A DNA stretch of 64,000 nucleotides from Rostrohypoxylon terebratum (lineage: Eukaryota; Ascomycota; Sordariomycetes; Xylariales; Hypoxylaceae): positions 313,934 through 377,933 of the forward strand of contig MU385861.1 in assembly GCA_022497145.1 (NCBI GenBank), read 5' to 3'. A program made the translations under genes and the position numbers. Under the pieces are notes generated by a model. That model had not been told where the DNA came from. It saw only the letters and a program-made list of their open reading frames with translations, and did not search any database. Of this stretch, positions 32,480 to 45,424 are shown piece after piece (position 1 is the first letter of the stretch; every line of letters starts with the position of its first letter).

Positions 32480-35478
32480 ATGGGAAGAAAAGGCTGGACT
32501 CCTCAAAGACACGACGTCATCCGCAGGAACATTCGTAGGATGAAATTGAAGATGGCCCCAGACTCGACGAGAAATAACGACCGTTTAACATCGACCACAA
32601 CACATTCTACCACCACCACCACTCAACATTACACAATGAAGACGTCTACGAGACCATCTCTGGTCTCATCACATTCTCACTCTCATGCTTCCCGACATGT
32701 CCAGGCGAACATGCAGTCATTTAGGGTTAACAGAACTACAACACCCATGGCGTCCCCTCGCATGCCTCATTCCGTCGGCCAACCTTATCCCCCTAGTGCC
32801 AAACTATCTCCCGTCATGACGGATATTAGGTCACCAAGTCCCAATTATTTTGGTCTTAACGTTGACCCTTCAAATGGCGACATCAGAGATTCCGCTGTTG
32901 CTCCCCTAGACCACTGGAGCCCACCAAGTTCATCTATCAAGTCCTTCGGTGCCGCGATTCCAAAGCAGGTGCCCCTTGATGCCAACCCAGAGTTCGAGGC
33001 TTTCAGACGTCAAGTTGATGCGAACCGATCTAAGGGTTTCAACCTAGGCAACCCTCATTTCGCGCCGCCTCAATCACCTTTGTCTACGAGACCTAGACCC
33101 CCACGTTTGCCGACCAATCACAGTGATAATTCTTCGGACTTGTCTAGCTCTAGGTCTATAAGCGGCAGGATTCACGATGGCCGGATGGATCTCGACACGG
33201 ACAGCTTACACGACTCGGCGTACGTATCATCGGATTCGAAGAGGAATTCAGAAGTGTCGCTGAACCCGCCCTCGTTTAGTAACATGCCGCGGTTTGAGTC
33301 TCCTGCCCGTGCTGACTCTCCCTTTGAGCCTTTACGAAGGACAACTCTATCTAAGACCGAAGATCGGCATCCTCGATTATCTCTGCCCGGGGAAAAGTTT
33401 GAACAGTCACTAGACCCCATGAAACCTCGTGCCGAGACGCTACCTACGACGCTTGAATCTGGCCCTGGACTTATACTACCGTGTCAACTCAAAGACATGC
33501 TTGCGAGCATGCCTGAAAATGAGTTCCTTCTACTAGACATCCGTGTATCAACTCACTACTCGCAATCGCGGATTCGCGGCGCCTTGAACCTTTGTATACC
33601 AACTACTCTTCTAAAGCGAGCTACATTCAACCTAGAGAAGCTACAACAAACCCTCCAGACCGAAGAGGACCAACGAAAGTTCGCGCAGTGGTCCAGTGTC
33701 AAGTACCTCGTCGTGTACGATGGTTCGTCAACGGAAAAGCGGGATGCCGTATCGGCTATGAATATGTTCAAGAAGTTCACAAATGAGGGGTTTTCAGGCA
33801 GCCTCTTCCTTCTACGAGGCGGTTTTCATGCCTTTGCGACCGAATTTCCCTCGTTCGTTGATCACCAGTCTCCATCGAAACGGTTAGGTCCTTCTGTTAC
33901 TTTGGAAGGCGGGCGGCCGAGCTTTGCACCTGTGATTGGTGGCGTAATGCTCCCTTCTAATGCGAATACCCCTAATCCGTTCTTCAGCAATATTCGGCAA
34001 AACATGGACCTTGCGGACGGAGTTGGTCAGATGGATATTGCAGTCCCAGCCAGTTTGGATTCTAACATTCTTCCTCATTGGCTGCGAGACGTGACTAAGT
34101 CTACCGACCATGGTAAGAAAGCTTCTGAGCGGTTCTTACGAATTGAGCGTAGAGAGCAGTCCCGTATGAAGGAGGCGTACGCATCCTTCAACACGTCCGC
34201 CACTCCGGGCCAACACCCTGGTAAAGTCCGACTTTCTGGGGTGGAGAAGGGTGGCAAAAATCGCTACAAAGACATTCTTCCCTTCGAACATGCTCGTGTT
34301 CACTTAGCCGGTCGACCCAATGGTGTCTGTGATTACATCAACGCAAGCCACGTTCAAGCCTCCCGAAGCTATAAGCGTTATATTGCGTCACAGGGTCCTC
34401 TACCAGCCACTTTTGATGTAAGTTCACCTAGCGAGCCGCTCCCGTTACCGCAGCTTGACACTAACCTTTCTCGTCCTAGGATTTTTGGTCTGTGATATGG
34501 GACCAAGATGTTCGCGTCATAGTCATGTTAACTGCTGAGTCGGAAGGTGGTCAATTGAAGTGTCATTCATATTGGCAGAACAGGGAATTCGGTTCCATCA
34601 GACTCAAGCCGCTATCCGAAAAGAAGGTATCGCTTGATATTGACAAGCATCGTCCAACACCCGGGGCCGCATCCGCAAGCAACGCATCCGAGTATGGGCG
34701 ACGCCGCGCTAACACTACAACGGCATTTGAGTCCGCTCCGAACACACAGCCTCCCCAAACCCAAACTGAGACCCCTTATGTCATTGTCAGGAAATTCGCA
34801 TTGTCACATTCTGTTCACCCGTTCTCTCCGATTCGGGAGATCACTCAGTTGCAGTATGCATCGTGGCCAGACTTCGGCGCTCCGGCCCAACCATCACACT
34901 TACTAGCACTTGTCGAGCTAGCGAATGTGATGCAGCGTGCAGCGCTGCCTGTTCATGCAAATTCCATTGCCGCGTCAGTTGCCACGGAAAACCCGTCAAC
35001 TATGGGTTGGTATGACGAACCTGAATCCGACGCAAATGCTCGGCCGATGCTTGTGCATTGTTCCGCAGGCTGCGGTCGAACCGGTACCTTCTGCACAGTC
35101 GACAGTGTTATTGACATGTTGAAGCGACAGCGTCTAGCAGCAATGAACCGATCAGATAAAGACGGAGATGTGAGCATGACTGAGGGCTCCCCTGTCTGTC
35201 GCAAGAATATTGCCCCTAGTGGCCTCAAGCTCAAATTAGGAGACTCTAGACGCGGGGAAATGGAGACTGGCTGGATCGAGGATTCGGATCTTGACCTGAT
35301 TGAGACGACAGTGGAAGATTTTAGACGACAGCGGCTCAGCATGGTCCAAAGCTTACGACAATTTGTCCTTTGCTACGAGACCGTGGTAGAATGGGTCTGG
35401 AGAATTCAGGAGAGAAGCAATCGTTCTGCCGGAGGTAGAGGGCGACCGCGAAGCGAGATCCTAGAGTTCCGAAGATGA
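32480..35478 (+). CDS. Protein tyrosine phosphatase with N-terminal rhodanese (CH2) domain, Ptp2/Pyp-like
   Basis: Exons 32480-34417 and 34480-35478 encode 978 residues. The intron has donor GTAAGT, branch CTAAC and acceptor CCTAG, in phase 0. Residues 1-320 are Ser/Pro-rich. Residues about 330-460 form a rhodanese/Cdc25-homology domain (LLLDIRVSTHYSQSRIRGALN), which lacks a catalytic Cys in its active loop (VVYDGSSTEKRDA) and so is probably a docking module. The PTP domain follows, about 560-970: NRYKDILPFEH, DYINASHV, then across the junction DFWSVIWDQDVRVIVMLT, WPDFGAP (acid Asp near 777) and the signature HCSAGCGRTG with catalytic Cys at about 840 and Arg at about 846. The organisation is that of yeast Ptp2/Ptp3 and fission-yeast Pyp1/Pyp2, which dephosphorylate stress MAP kinases. 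Assignment to one orthologue is not possible here. Confidence 0.93.
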
Positions 35479-36690
35479 AAAGAACACAGGAGCCCTCTTA
35501 GCTAACCATCATTCTAAGTTTGATACTGATTCATCGGGTTGGGGACGGGGAATCCGGGAGGGCTCACGGGAAAAAAAACTGCATCAAATCGCATTCGGCA
35601 TCAAGCATTTCGACATGGTCGGAAGGTCCATATCATTGGCTAGACGGTCTAGCCAGGTTACGGCGGCCACGGTGTTAATAAGGAAACGGAGTTTTTATAG
35701 GTGTTGTTTTTTGGCATCATGGCATGGCATACACATTCGATTTTTGGAGCGAGTTGACAGCATAGCACACACCACAACTGGATTCGTAGAGTAAGGAATA
35801 CGGAAAGGAGAGACACATAGGGTCAACTTATAAGAGTGCCTCAAAGCAGCAGCTACGTCGGCGGTAGGGATTCTGTACAATATCGACGGCGAAGAGGAGT
35901 GACGAGGGTGAATGGGCGCTGCTATCGGCGGATACAACATAATTCGTAATGGTGAGTACCGAACTACATACACGGGCTACTCGTTAATACGGAGTAGGGC
36001 TAGATGGATACACAATCGATGTTCTACATATAGATCTCCCCAACCATGATTCGTGATACGTTTAAGGTCCCCTCCTTCATAATCGTAAATACCTATATTA
36101 CAACTCCACTATTTTAACAATAGGAATTGAGATATTGTCCGTGATGCGCATTGTCAAGAAGGGGGCCAGGGGCTTTCTCCCATCACGGCTCAGAGGAGTC
36201 GAGCTCGGACTAGCGAGCTTCAGATCTCAAAGTATGGGTAGGTATTTTGTAGTAAAGTGATAGAGCTACGATATCTTGGAGGCTCGATTGGGTACCTATA
36301 CATACGACCACATACTATCCATCATCACACTTGATACTACCGCTTTCGTACCTACGTAGGTGGATTAGATTCCTGACTTAACTACAGCTTAGCACAGAAG
36401 TATGAGTCACAAACAAGCAACATGTGCATATCGTCTAGAATTAGCAAGACCTCGGTGTATTAGCCTCGTCCGCCTCACACCACCTCTAGGATTAATGTAC
36501 ACGTTATAAGATAATCGTATCTTCGATCCCGACGCCGACTCCGCAAAGCTGTCTTCGTCATATGGCCGATCGCAGTGCCACATCCACGCCGTAGCCCAAG
36601 CCCATAACGACGTAGCGGCATGTCGAAAGCTGGGACCACATACCCCTCCCCGTTTTGTAGTAAGGCACGCGATAATAGTACGAAGCTTGC
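35479..36690. other. Convergent 3' spacer, no gene seen
   Basis: About 1.2 kb between the phosphatase and Rpt6 stop codons. The minus-strand frames ending near 36407 and 36558 run into Rpt6 coding sequence in other phases and are shadows. Confidence 0.55.
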
Positions 36691-37917
36691 TTATTTCCAG
36701 AACTTCTGGAGGGAGACCTCCTTGTCGTCGTGCTTGTTGAGGATCTTGGCCGTGGCGAGCTCGAAGTCCTCCTGTGTGACGTGGACCCTGCGCTCTCGCA
36801 GGGCATACATACCGGCCTCGGTACACACACCCTTGAGCTCGGCGCCGGAGCAGCCGTTCATCTTCTCTGCGATCTTGGTTAAGTTGATTCCACGAGTCAG
36901 GTTCATCTTGCGGCTGTGGATGCGCAGGATATCGGCACGGGCCTCGACCGATGGGGGCGGGAACTCGATCTTGCGGTCGATACGACCGGGACGTAATAGT
37001 GCTGGGTCCAGGATGTCGAGACGGTTTGTGGCCATGATGACTTTGATGTTTTTCGTGGGCTCGAAACCGTCGAGTTGGTTGAGCAGCTCGAGCATCGTGC
37101 GCTGCACCTCGGAGTCGCCTCCGGATGAACCCTCGACACGCGAGGAACCGATCGAGTCGATCTCGTCCATGAAGATGATCGAGGGGGCGTGCTCGCGGGC
37201 CATGACGAAGAGCTCGCGCACCATGCGGGAACCTTCACCGATGTACTTTTGCACGAGCTCGGAACCGGACACTCGGATGAATTTGCAGTCTGTGTGATGC
37301 GCCACAGCTCGAGCCAGCAGCGTCTTGCCCGTTCCTGGGGGCCCGTAGAGGAGGACACCTTTCGGTTGGGCGATGCCGAGGGATTCGAAGAGCTCGGGGT
37401 GCTTGAGGCCGAGCTCGATGACTTCTTTGATTTCCTTGATCTGCTGGTCCAGACCGCCGATCATATCGTAGGTGCTGTCGGGAACCTTTTCCACCATCAT
37501 GAGAGATACGAGGGGGTCGACGGAGGAGGGGAGGATCTTTTCGAGCTTGTAGGAGTCGGAGAGGAGGGTTACTCGTTTGCCCACGGTGAGCTTTGCTATG
37601 TCTACTTGGTCCGAAACATCGACGACTGCTTGTTATTAGCCACCATGCGATTGTAGGTAGTCTGATGAGTTATTCGTCATACCGTATTTGCCTTCTGGAT
37701 GTACCTTCACTAATACTTTCTTCGTTCCCATCACCTTCACTACCTCGCCAACGTACGATCCGGGTTGTTGCAAGAGACCTAGCTCTTCTCTCAATAACCG
37801 TACCCTCGAGTTGTAGTCGTTGCGTTGCGCCTCGAGACGTCGGAGAACGGCTTGGCCCTTAAGAATTTCGAGCTTCATCGCCTCGATCTTGTTGTGGTAG
37901 TAATTATCGAGCGCCAT
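36691..37917 (-). CDS. rpt6: 26S proteasome regulatory ATPase Rpt6 (regulatory subunit 8)
   Basis: Exons 37683-37917 and 36691-37625 encode 389 residues. The 57-bp intron (GTATGA...GCAG) splits a Val codon and restores GKYVVDVSDQVDIAKL. The N-terminal coiled coil is KLEILKGQAVLRRLEAQRND. An OB-fold region follows (GEVVKVMGTKKVLVKVHPEG). The AAA domain has Walker A GPPGTGKT (about 173-180), Walker B IIFMDEID (228-235) and the second region of homology ATNRLDILDPALLRPGRIDR (about 280-299). The C-terminus KHDDKEVSLQKFWK is typical of Rpt6/PSMC5. Role: one of six ATPases of the 19S base that unfold substrates and open the 20S gate, in nucleus and cytosol. Length is slightly below human (406). I saw no PACE-like element just upstream. 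Confidence 0.97.
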
Positions 37918-39814
37918 GATTGCTAGGGCTCCTTCAGGAGAATGATCTCGTATGTGTCGTATATCAAGTTTTCCGGAATTGGTGAGGCGGGTTTTGCGAA
38001 GAATCGGTTGCGAAGGATGTGTATATTATGAATGGTGAAGATGATGAATTGTAGAATTGTAGTTGGTGTTGGGATAAGGCGATGAAAGTGATGGTGAGGC
38101 TAAAGCTGCGCCAATGATGGCCAAGACCAGGGTAGGTCAAGTACCTAAAGCTTAGGTCTGGGCGCAGGCAGGTGCTGCACAACGCGTTCCGGAACTTCGG
38201 CAATACTAAATTTCCGGATATGGCAACGGAACCATGTCCAACCTTGGATTTCAATTCATTTAGAATACAAAATACCTAGAACAGTGTAGTACTGTGTACA
38301 TAATACTACGTAAATTCAATGTTTCGATATGAACAAAATGCCAAGAGCTTTCCAGAAATTTTCAAGCCATTTGTGCAATAATACCTGCTCAGATGACGAT
38401 TTTTCGGCCAAGCACCGAAGCCCGCAGGAGTATTACTGCGTATGCTGTAATATACATAATATACAACATAATATTTTCAGCACCGAACTACCATTATACA
38501 TGCACATACCATATGCGAATTGGGAATACTTCAACTGTATAGTATTTCCTAATATTGAAGAGGCGTCGATAGCTCTCGGGTAGTTACGATTTACTAGTAT
38601 GTTTCTTGACAGGCGCGACAGCTGGTTCTGGTCTCTCTAAAAAGATACATTGTACATTTGTACATCCTACGTCGTACAAACTCAAAGTCTCTTTCAACAG
38701 GGGTTTAAGGAATGCTGCAGCGTTGACCCATCTTTGGGGTCGGTTTAGGGAAAGGAATGGCACACCTTCATACGCCATAAAGCTCCATAGCTGCCTTTTA
38801 CTGCCTGTAACTTCCTTGCAAGTTCCCTGTAGAGACGTAAGTAAGCAGCGAACTGCTAGGGTTTCTTAGGCGGGCAGGCGGGATGAGCTTTGATGGAGCT
38901 GATCGGGGAACGCTAATCATTGTCCACTCACACTGTAGATAAATCACGAGGATTCATCACGACCCGGGACTGGATTGACTGGTCTGGGAATTTCCACACC
39001 ACCATCCACCTTATACACACCTATCCACCTTTCGTGATACCACTTGCTAATAGTACCTACCTACTTTCAAGCCATGCTGTGTATGTGTGTTACATGAGAT
39101 CTGACTGAACGGTTATCGGCAGTCGTAACCTGCTGCCTTTCAGCTTTCTTTAAAGTTTAATTACCTACCTACATAGTACAGTTCTTCTTTCTGTCTAACC
39201 GTCCAACCCTTTATACGCACATACGCACATGGATACGCACCTGAACCACCAAAACCACCTAGGCAACCTATTGGAATATTTTTGGTCATAGCTCTGAAGA
39301 GAAGGAGAAGAAAAGAAAAACTACCAGTACTACTTGTTAATACCTTATTACCTGATCAACTAATCCTTCTATCCACCCTCATTCTCATTCCTTCGATGTT
39401 CTTATCTTCCTTTTCCTAAAGCTGCTTGTTTTGTTCATCCGAATTGTTTATCTTCCGAAGATCTCCGCTTTGCGATTCGTCCGCGAGACATGTTGCAGCA
39501 ACCTACAGCACGCTAGATCTGCAGCTCAAGGCATACCACACATTCCTTACAGCGTCCCCTCCAAGGCTCCATCGAAACATCGTCCGGTCTCTCGTCATTT
39601 GTCTTTGGTGTCTTTGGTTCGTTGCCAGAGTTGAAGCTAAATTCGGATACTACGTACTGTCTTCCCTTATCCAGCTGAATCTGAACTGCCTTTGTCTTAG
39701 TCCCAGAAAGAAACAGAACAAGAAAAAGAATACATCCTTTTTCATATGTTATAAAGTTAGGCTTGGCATACGCCTTCTTCGTTGGCAGCGAAGACCTCGC
39801 ATATCTCGCTAGCG
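37918..39814. promoter_or_regulatory. Divergent intergenic region, rpt6 / vnx1
   Basis: About 1.9 kb between divergent starts. No supported gene. The 128-codon plus frame at 39426 starts at TTG and lies in the probable leader of the next gene. Short TATGTTA/ATAATATACAACATAATA AT-rich runs lie near 38445-38475. Confidence 0.5.
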
Positions 39815-42800
39815 ATGGATCCCCCTTCGCAGGATAGCAGTTCCACTGCACCTCCCTCGCCAACCGATGCGCGACAACAATCTACTCGACGCGAAGTCAG
39901 GGAAGTGAGGAACGTGGAGGTAGCTCCGGAAACTTACCAGTCTAGTGAAACGGTGCGGAGAAGAACAGAACAATCATATGGTGCGTTGCCGTGATCTAAG
40001 TATTCTTATCCTCCACATGGTCGCGTCACTACAAACGTTAAGCTTAATTCCGACCGTCGTGAGAGTTGATCGATGTCATGCCAAGCTTATCTAGCTCCCT
40101 CGTTAGAAACTAACCAGACTCTATGACCAGGCACCCTTCAAACACCAACGCCCGCGACCAGCGGTGCGCAATATTTGGGCGAATCCACTGCCCACGACCG
40201 ATCGCATTCGAGAACTGGAATACAACAGCCCCGTTCCCCCTTATTAGGCCCGGACCGTGGCCGACAGCGTCCCAGAAAGCCCGCTATGCCACGTAGAGCC
40301 TCGTCGAACACACTAGCTCCTCACCGCGGTGAGATATTCTCGACGGATGATGACGTGAATGAGGTAGAGAACGACACCGTTGGACGACCGCCTTTCTCCC
40401 CAATACCGCCGTACAGTGGTGAGTCGTCAAGACCATCTTCTACATTAAGACGACGAAGCATGGCCCCACCAGCTTTGTCTAGAGTACACTCGAGCCGTAG
40501 TGGCGGTCCCGATGAGGATGGTATTGATGAGGTGTTAGAAGAGGAAGAGGACGACGAGACCCATTTGCCGTCGCAGCCGCACGAAGAAGACGTCACCCCC
40601 GATGGACCTCCCGACGACTCTAGTATTATCGAAGACGAAGACGACGATGTCAGCGACGCCGAGAGCTTCACCTTAAAAGACCGCCAGCAAGCCATCAACG
40701 AGACACATCCTTTTGGTATCAGGATATGGAAGCCTGCATTGTACAAGAAAGATCGGTCGGTTCAGAAGACTGCCGAGGGAGATATTCATTCTTCTCCCGG
40801 AGGTCGGGTTAGTCATTGGCTGTTATTCTTTAACATCATATGGACGTTAGCATTTGGTTGGTGGATGGCCTCGTTTGCTGCTCTTGGCGCGGTAGCCTGC
40901 TTCATCTTTGCGGCAGCTCCTAGCGGAAGGGAATATGGTCGCGTATTGTGGGGTTTGGCCGGCTATCTCTTCTATCCGTTCGGTAAGTTCGTACGACTCG
41001 AACAAGATGAAGCATATCTGGATGAGGACCAGGGCGAGGGTCGGAGTATTAGTGAGTACGAGCAATGGCAAAGCGGCGATTTGGAATATGGTCGACTTTT
41101 CTTTGGTCCCGAGAGAAACCGTTCGATCGTGGGTCGGTCAAGAAGAAGCATCGATTCTGAAGCTAGCGAGACGGACAGTCTACTTCCACGTTCAGGCCGC
41201 TATGAACACTCGAGTGATCCGGGACGTCGGCTAAAGAGACGTCTTTTCGGTCGAGGACAATGGAATATCGGTCGGGTTATCTTCTTCATATTCTTCTGGG
41301 GTCTCATCACGCCTTCTCTACTCATCACCTCCGCCATCTGTTGGTTTCTGGTATTCTGGATTCCGATGGGCAAAGTCACAAACCTCCTCTTCGATCACCT
41401 TAGAAGGCATCCGTTAGCTTTGTCTTTCGAGTCCGACATCAGCATCGCCAGAACATCCGATGGCCCGCATTCATCCATCCTCCTCTGCACGTACAGGGCC
41501 GTTGGCTCAAAGTACTGGAAGTATACCATCGACGGCACTAACATCTTTCTCATCAACCTGATGGCCGTCGTCATCTTTGTGATTTTTGACTGGCTCGTGC
41601 TTGATAGTATCCTCGATATTGACAACTTCATAACGTCACCGGGCTTCTTATTCGTGGCCGGCTTGTTCTCCATTATTCCTCTAGCATACTTCATCGGCCA
41701 GGCTGTCGCCTCAATTTCCGCCCAGTCTTCTATGGGTCTTGGTGCAGCAATCAACGCCTTCTTCTCGACGATCGTTGAGGTCTTCCTATATTGCGTTGCG
41801 CTCAAGGATGGAAAGGGTCAGCTAGTGGAAGGCAGCGTCATCGGAAGCATATTCGCCGGTATCCTCTTCCTGCCTGGATTGTCCATGTGCTTCGGTGCCA
41901 TTAAGCGCAAAACCCAGCGCTTCAATGCCAGATCGGCCGGCGTCACCTCGACTATGCTTATTTTTGCTACCGTTGCTGCATTTGGTCCGACACTTTTCTA
42001 CCAGATATATGGCACCCACGAGCTTCAGTGCCAGAGCTGCACCGATTTCTTGTGGACTGGGGAACGCGACTGTCGCCGCTGCTACTATTCCCAAGTACCA
42101 GCTCTCGATGACCGTTTCTATATCGAGGCAGTGCGTCCGTTCTGCTATGTAGCTGCCATCTGCCTTTTCCTTTCGTATGTGATCGGCTTGTGGTTTACCC
42201 TAAGAACGCACGCCGCCGTCATTTGGAACACCGAGATTGATGAGAAGAAGCATGAAGAAATCCAGCACCATGTGCCACGGATGTCCGACGCTCGGAATCT
42301 CGCTGATTCAACTGGCACTGATATTCGAGACAGCAATTTGTACAAGCGCATTTTGGGACAATCGTTGAAACAAGTCGGATTAGATGAGGGCCGCCACTCA
42401 CGTCAGCCCTCAGAGGGGTTTCCGATAAACGGTGGTCTACAGATTCAGACCCCGCACAAGGTTCCTCCGAAGGACGACGCGGCCCCAGATAGCATTCGTT
42501 CAAATGTTCATATTCCCGGATTTTCTGATGCAGAGAACAGCAGTCTCGTCCGCAGCGTCACTGAAGTAGCCGCCACGGCAGCAGCTATTGCGGCTCGCGA
42601 TGCCCGAACACCACGTCGTTTCTCTAGCCAACCATCCAACGCAGGAGCCAGTACTTCAGCGACACGTCCCACCCCCATTCGCACATCCACTTTCCCCATC
42701 GATACGGAGGATGTTGGTGAGCACGCCCAAGCTTCTCATGGAGGCCATGACGCCCCGAACTGGAGCCGGACGAAGAGTTCAATCATTCTAATGGGCGCTA

Positions 42801-43437
42801 CTGTACTTTATGCGATCGTTGCTGAGATCCTGGTTGACACCGTAGACGTGGTCTTGGACAACTACGCAGTCGATCCTAAATTCCTTGGTATCACACTATT
42901 CGCTCTGGTACCAAACACCACCGAATTTTTGGTAAGCATTAAACATCTCACTCTATTCTAGACATGTAGCTAATATTACTATAGAACGCCATCTCTTTTG
43001 CCATGAATGGCAACATCGCGTTGTCGATGGAAATCGGTTCAGCCTACGCCCTACAAGTCTGCCTTCTTCAGATCCCTGCTCTGGTTCTCTTCTCAGCAGT
43101 CTACCCTCTACAGCCGGAAGGTGACACAGATCCTACGCACTGGACCTTTAGTCTGCTGTTCCCACAATGGGATATGGTAACTGTCATCCTATGCGTGTTC
43201 TTGCTAAGCTACATGTATGGCGAGGGAAAGAGTAACTACTTCAAGGGCAGCATCTTGATTCTGACGTACCTGGTGGTCGTTATCGGATTCTACTTTTCTG
43301 GCTACTCGGACGCCAAGATGGGACAATTGGGCGGAAGCCGATTTGACACCCTCGGACCCGACGGTGTGTGGCAGACGTATAAGACGATTGGACAGAGGAC
43401 CGGCGGTAGAGCGTACGAGGCGGGCGTGGATTTTTGA
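39815..43437 (+). CDS. vnx1: Vnx1-type vacuolar cation/proton antiporter (CAX family)
   Basis: Three exons, 39815-39980, 40131-42931 and 42985-43437, encode 1139 residues. Junction 1 (GTGCGT...CAG) is phase 1 and gives YGTLQTPTPATSG. Junction 2 (GTAAGC...ATAG) is phase 0 and gives the conserved TTEFLNAISFAMNGNIALS. The track ATG at 39782 is really TTG, so I start at 39815. Residues 1-270 are hydrophilic with acidic runs. Transmembrane segments include 282-305 (LLFFNIIWTLAFGWWMASF) and 435-475, the first exchanger repeat from about 514 (GLGAAINAFFSTIVEVFLY near 590), a hydrophilic loop about 746-936, and the second repeat about 936-1110. A Cys-rich luminal loop (CQSCTDFLWTGERDCRRC) is typical of the large Vnx1 subgroup. 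Family role: vacuolar Na+/K+ or Ca2+ uptake in exchange for protons. Cation specificity cannot be read from sequence. Confidence 0.93.
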
Positions 43438-44562
43438 GGGCTCGTGGAAACCTGGTTGACGAGCTTGGATGGTTCTCTTTTACTCGCGGGTTTCATAGAC
43501 CGCGATTTTTTTTCATTCCTCTCTGCGTAATTGTGATATCCCCTAGTACTAGTCTTCTTCTTTTTCTGGGTCTTGTCACGGTTACTGCATAATCAGGTGT
43601 CATCGACGTCGGAGTACGGGTTTTCTTGTTACTTGAGGTTCCTTGGTCCAGGATGTATGCGTGTTTTATTTTTGTCAATCGAGGCAGTTGCTAGACTGCT
43701 TTTCCTAGGTAGATATAAAAGGTCTACTAGTACATGAACGAAAAGGCATGGCAAGGCGAGAAGGGACGGGATGGGTACATATGTGCTATGCGTTAAGCAT
43801 CCTTAATAGATCCTATGTTGTAAGATTTGCGAGATGAGAATGGATCATGTGTACATGTAAACTGAGATCGCTTGGTTTGTGTGAATAATGTTGTATGATA
43901 TGGAAATAGTTAGGGTCAGTAATTTACAAATTATTAGTTAAGGAAGAATACTGAACAAAATTTAACTCTATGATGATCCAAGTAGACAGCGATGGCATAT
44001 ATTCGACCTAGTCATCGCTTCATGTAAACAGATGAGTATTGTAGGGCATTTGACGCCAGACCGGAGATCATTGAAATATCCCAAGACTCGGCGTCGTACA
44101 TTAATCCATCTAGCGCGTATACAAAGCCTGGCGCAAAATTTTTCCACGAGATCGCTCGCGAGGCAAAAATTTAATGTGATATGAAACATGGGAGATAGGC
44201 AACCCGCCAACGACGCAGAGATCATGATATGATGTATGTTTAGTGAATTATAACAGGGTAGAATCTGTAAATTCATTCGAGGTAAAAGGCCTAGGAGTCA
44301 TGGCGTGTAGGAATCACGCTACTATGAAAGTGATTCGTAGATAGACATGATAAACCGCGATGGGAATACCGACAGCGAGCACCGGGAGACACTTGCGACA
44401 GGGAGCTTATTGGAAGTCTAGACACGCGAGCAGAGCAGAGCTACGAATGCGATGCACTGAAATGGTATTGATACACCTATATACTAGACACATTCACGAT
44501 AACGAAAACTCTTCCTCACCTCGCACGGCAAGCGCACGAAAGCAACGAAAAGAGAAGATAAA
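43438..44562. other. Convergent spacer between vnx1 and U3
   Basis: About 1.1 kb, AT-rich from 43780 to 44280, between the 3' end of vnx1 and the 3' end of the U3 gene. No gene is supported. The plus frame at 44360-44839 overlaps the U3 gene and is a shadow of it. Confidence 0.55.
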
Positions 44563-44865
44563 GCCTGTCAGACGTCCGACCATCGCCCACCCCGGCCGCG
44601 CGCCCGAAGGCAAGACCGCAGCGAATCGGGGTCGAGATCATCACCACTCTCTATACAGCACCCTCTTGCGAGAGCACCGCCATCCTCGCGGACAGTTCGA
44701 GAGTAAGGAACAAGAGGGCCAAAGACCCAGATGTTCCCTTGAATTGATTTTTCACTCTAGGGCGACGGGGATATCGTTCATCAACCAGGGTGGGATCTGT
44801 GGCTCCTGTAGGGAACACAGAGTGGGACGAATACTATAGAAATGATTCTCTGAAGTATTGTCGAC
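44563..44865 (-). ncRNA. U3 small nucleolar RNA (fungal U3)
   Basis: On the minus strand the RNA starts at about 44865 with GTCGACAATACTTCAGAG, as in fungal U3. It continues with the nearly universal AATCATTTCTATAG block (44834-44847) that pairs with 18S rRNA. A C'-like TTGATGAA lies at 44777-44784, a box-B-like GAGTGA at 44752-44757, box C TGATGATCTCGACCC at 44629-44643 and box D TCTGACA at 44566-44572, ending a few bases later. Length is about 303 nt, against 333 in budding yeast. Known role: U3 guides the early 18S-side cleavages of pre-rRNA in the SSU processome in the nucleolus. A TATA-like element (ATAAATAG, 44915-44922) lies about 50 bp upstream, followed by a pyrimidine tract. Unlike yeast SNR17 genes, I see no spliceosomal intron. 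Ends are approximate. Confidence 0.92.
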
Positions 44866-44914
44866 ATGAAGAAGAAAGAAGAAAAAAAGTGTAAAAGTCG
44901 GGAGGAGGACACCG

Positions 44915-44922
44915 CTATTTAT
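44915..44922 (-). promoter_or_regulatory. TATA-like element of U3
   Basis: ATAAATAG on the minus strand, about 50 bp upstream of the inferred U3 5' end. Confidence 0.6.
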
Positions 44923-45417
44923 GCACTTTGGAAATTGGGCTGCGGGCGGTGAGGGCTTGCAGAATCAGCCGGTGGGGCAGGATGGGTGGCTGGCAGAAAA
45001 AAGTTTGCAGGCTTAGTGGGGCCAGCGAATTAATTTTATTGGCCAAAAATACCAGTATGTACCGATGTATTTTAATCTTTTTTCTTTCACAAACTTTTCC
45101 TTGCGCTGTGATTGGCCAAATTCAACTGGTATTTTAAATTTTTAGTCACTAATATCTTATTTTTTCGTAGAATCAGTAAAATTTTCACAGTGATTTTCCA
45201 AAATGGCAGGTATATTGTACTGTTTGCACACAAAATGCGGCTCATTTTGCGGTACGTACCTACCCACATTTAGTCACACTGCCCCAACCACCAGTGATTT
45301 TCAGCCAATCAGAAAAATATACCTCCCCTGGTCAATAATGTCCAAATCGGGACTAGTGCCATATTCTGCCTACTGATCCTACTGCCCCCCACCGCCCGCC
45401 AGCTCTGCGAAAAAAAA

Positions 45418-45424
45418 TATATAA
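45418..45424 (+). promoter_or_regulatory. TATA element of U2
   Basis: TATATAA after an A7 run, about 52-58 bp upstream of the inferred U2 5' end. Confidence 0.65.

Noticed and set aside
36301..36330. 5S rRNA-like start (ACATACGACCACA)
   Set aside because: Only the first 11-12 bases resemble fungal 5S rRNA. The rest does not continue the 5S sequence or its internal control region.
37918..38280. Proteasome PACE element upstream of rpt6
   Set aside because: No GGTGGCAAA or its reverse complement was found in the upstream region.
44360..44839. 159-codon plus-strand reading frame
   Set aside because: It overlaps the U3 snoRNA on the other strand along most of its length. The diagnostic U3 boxes explain the conservation-like composition, and the protein has no known features.
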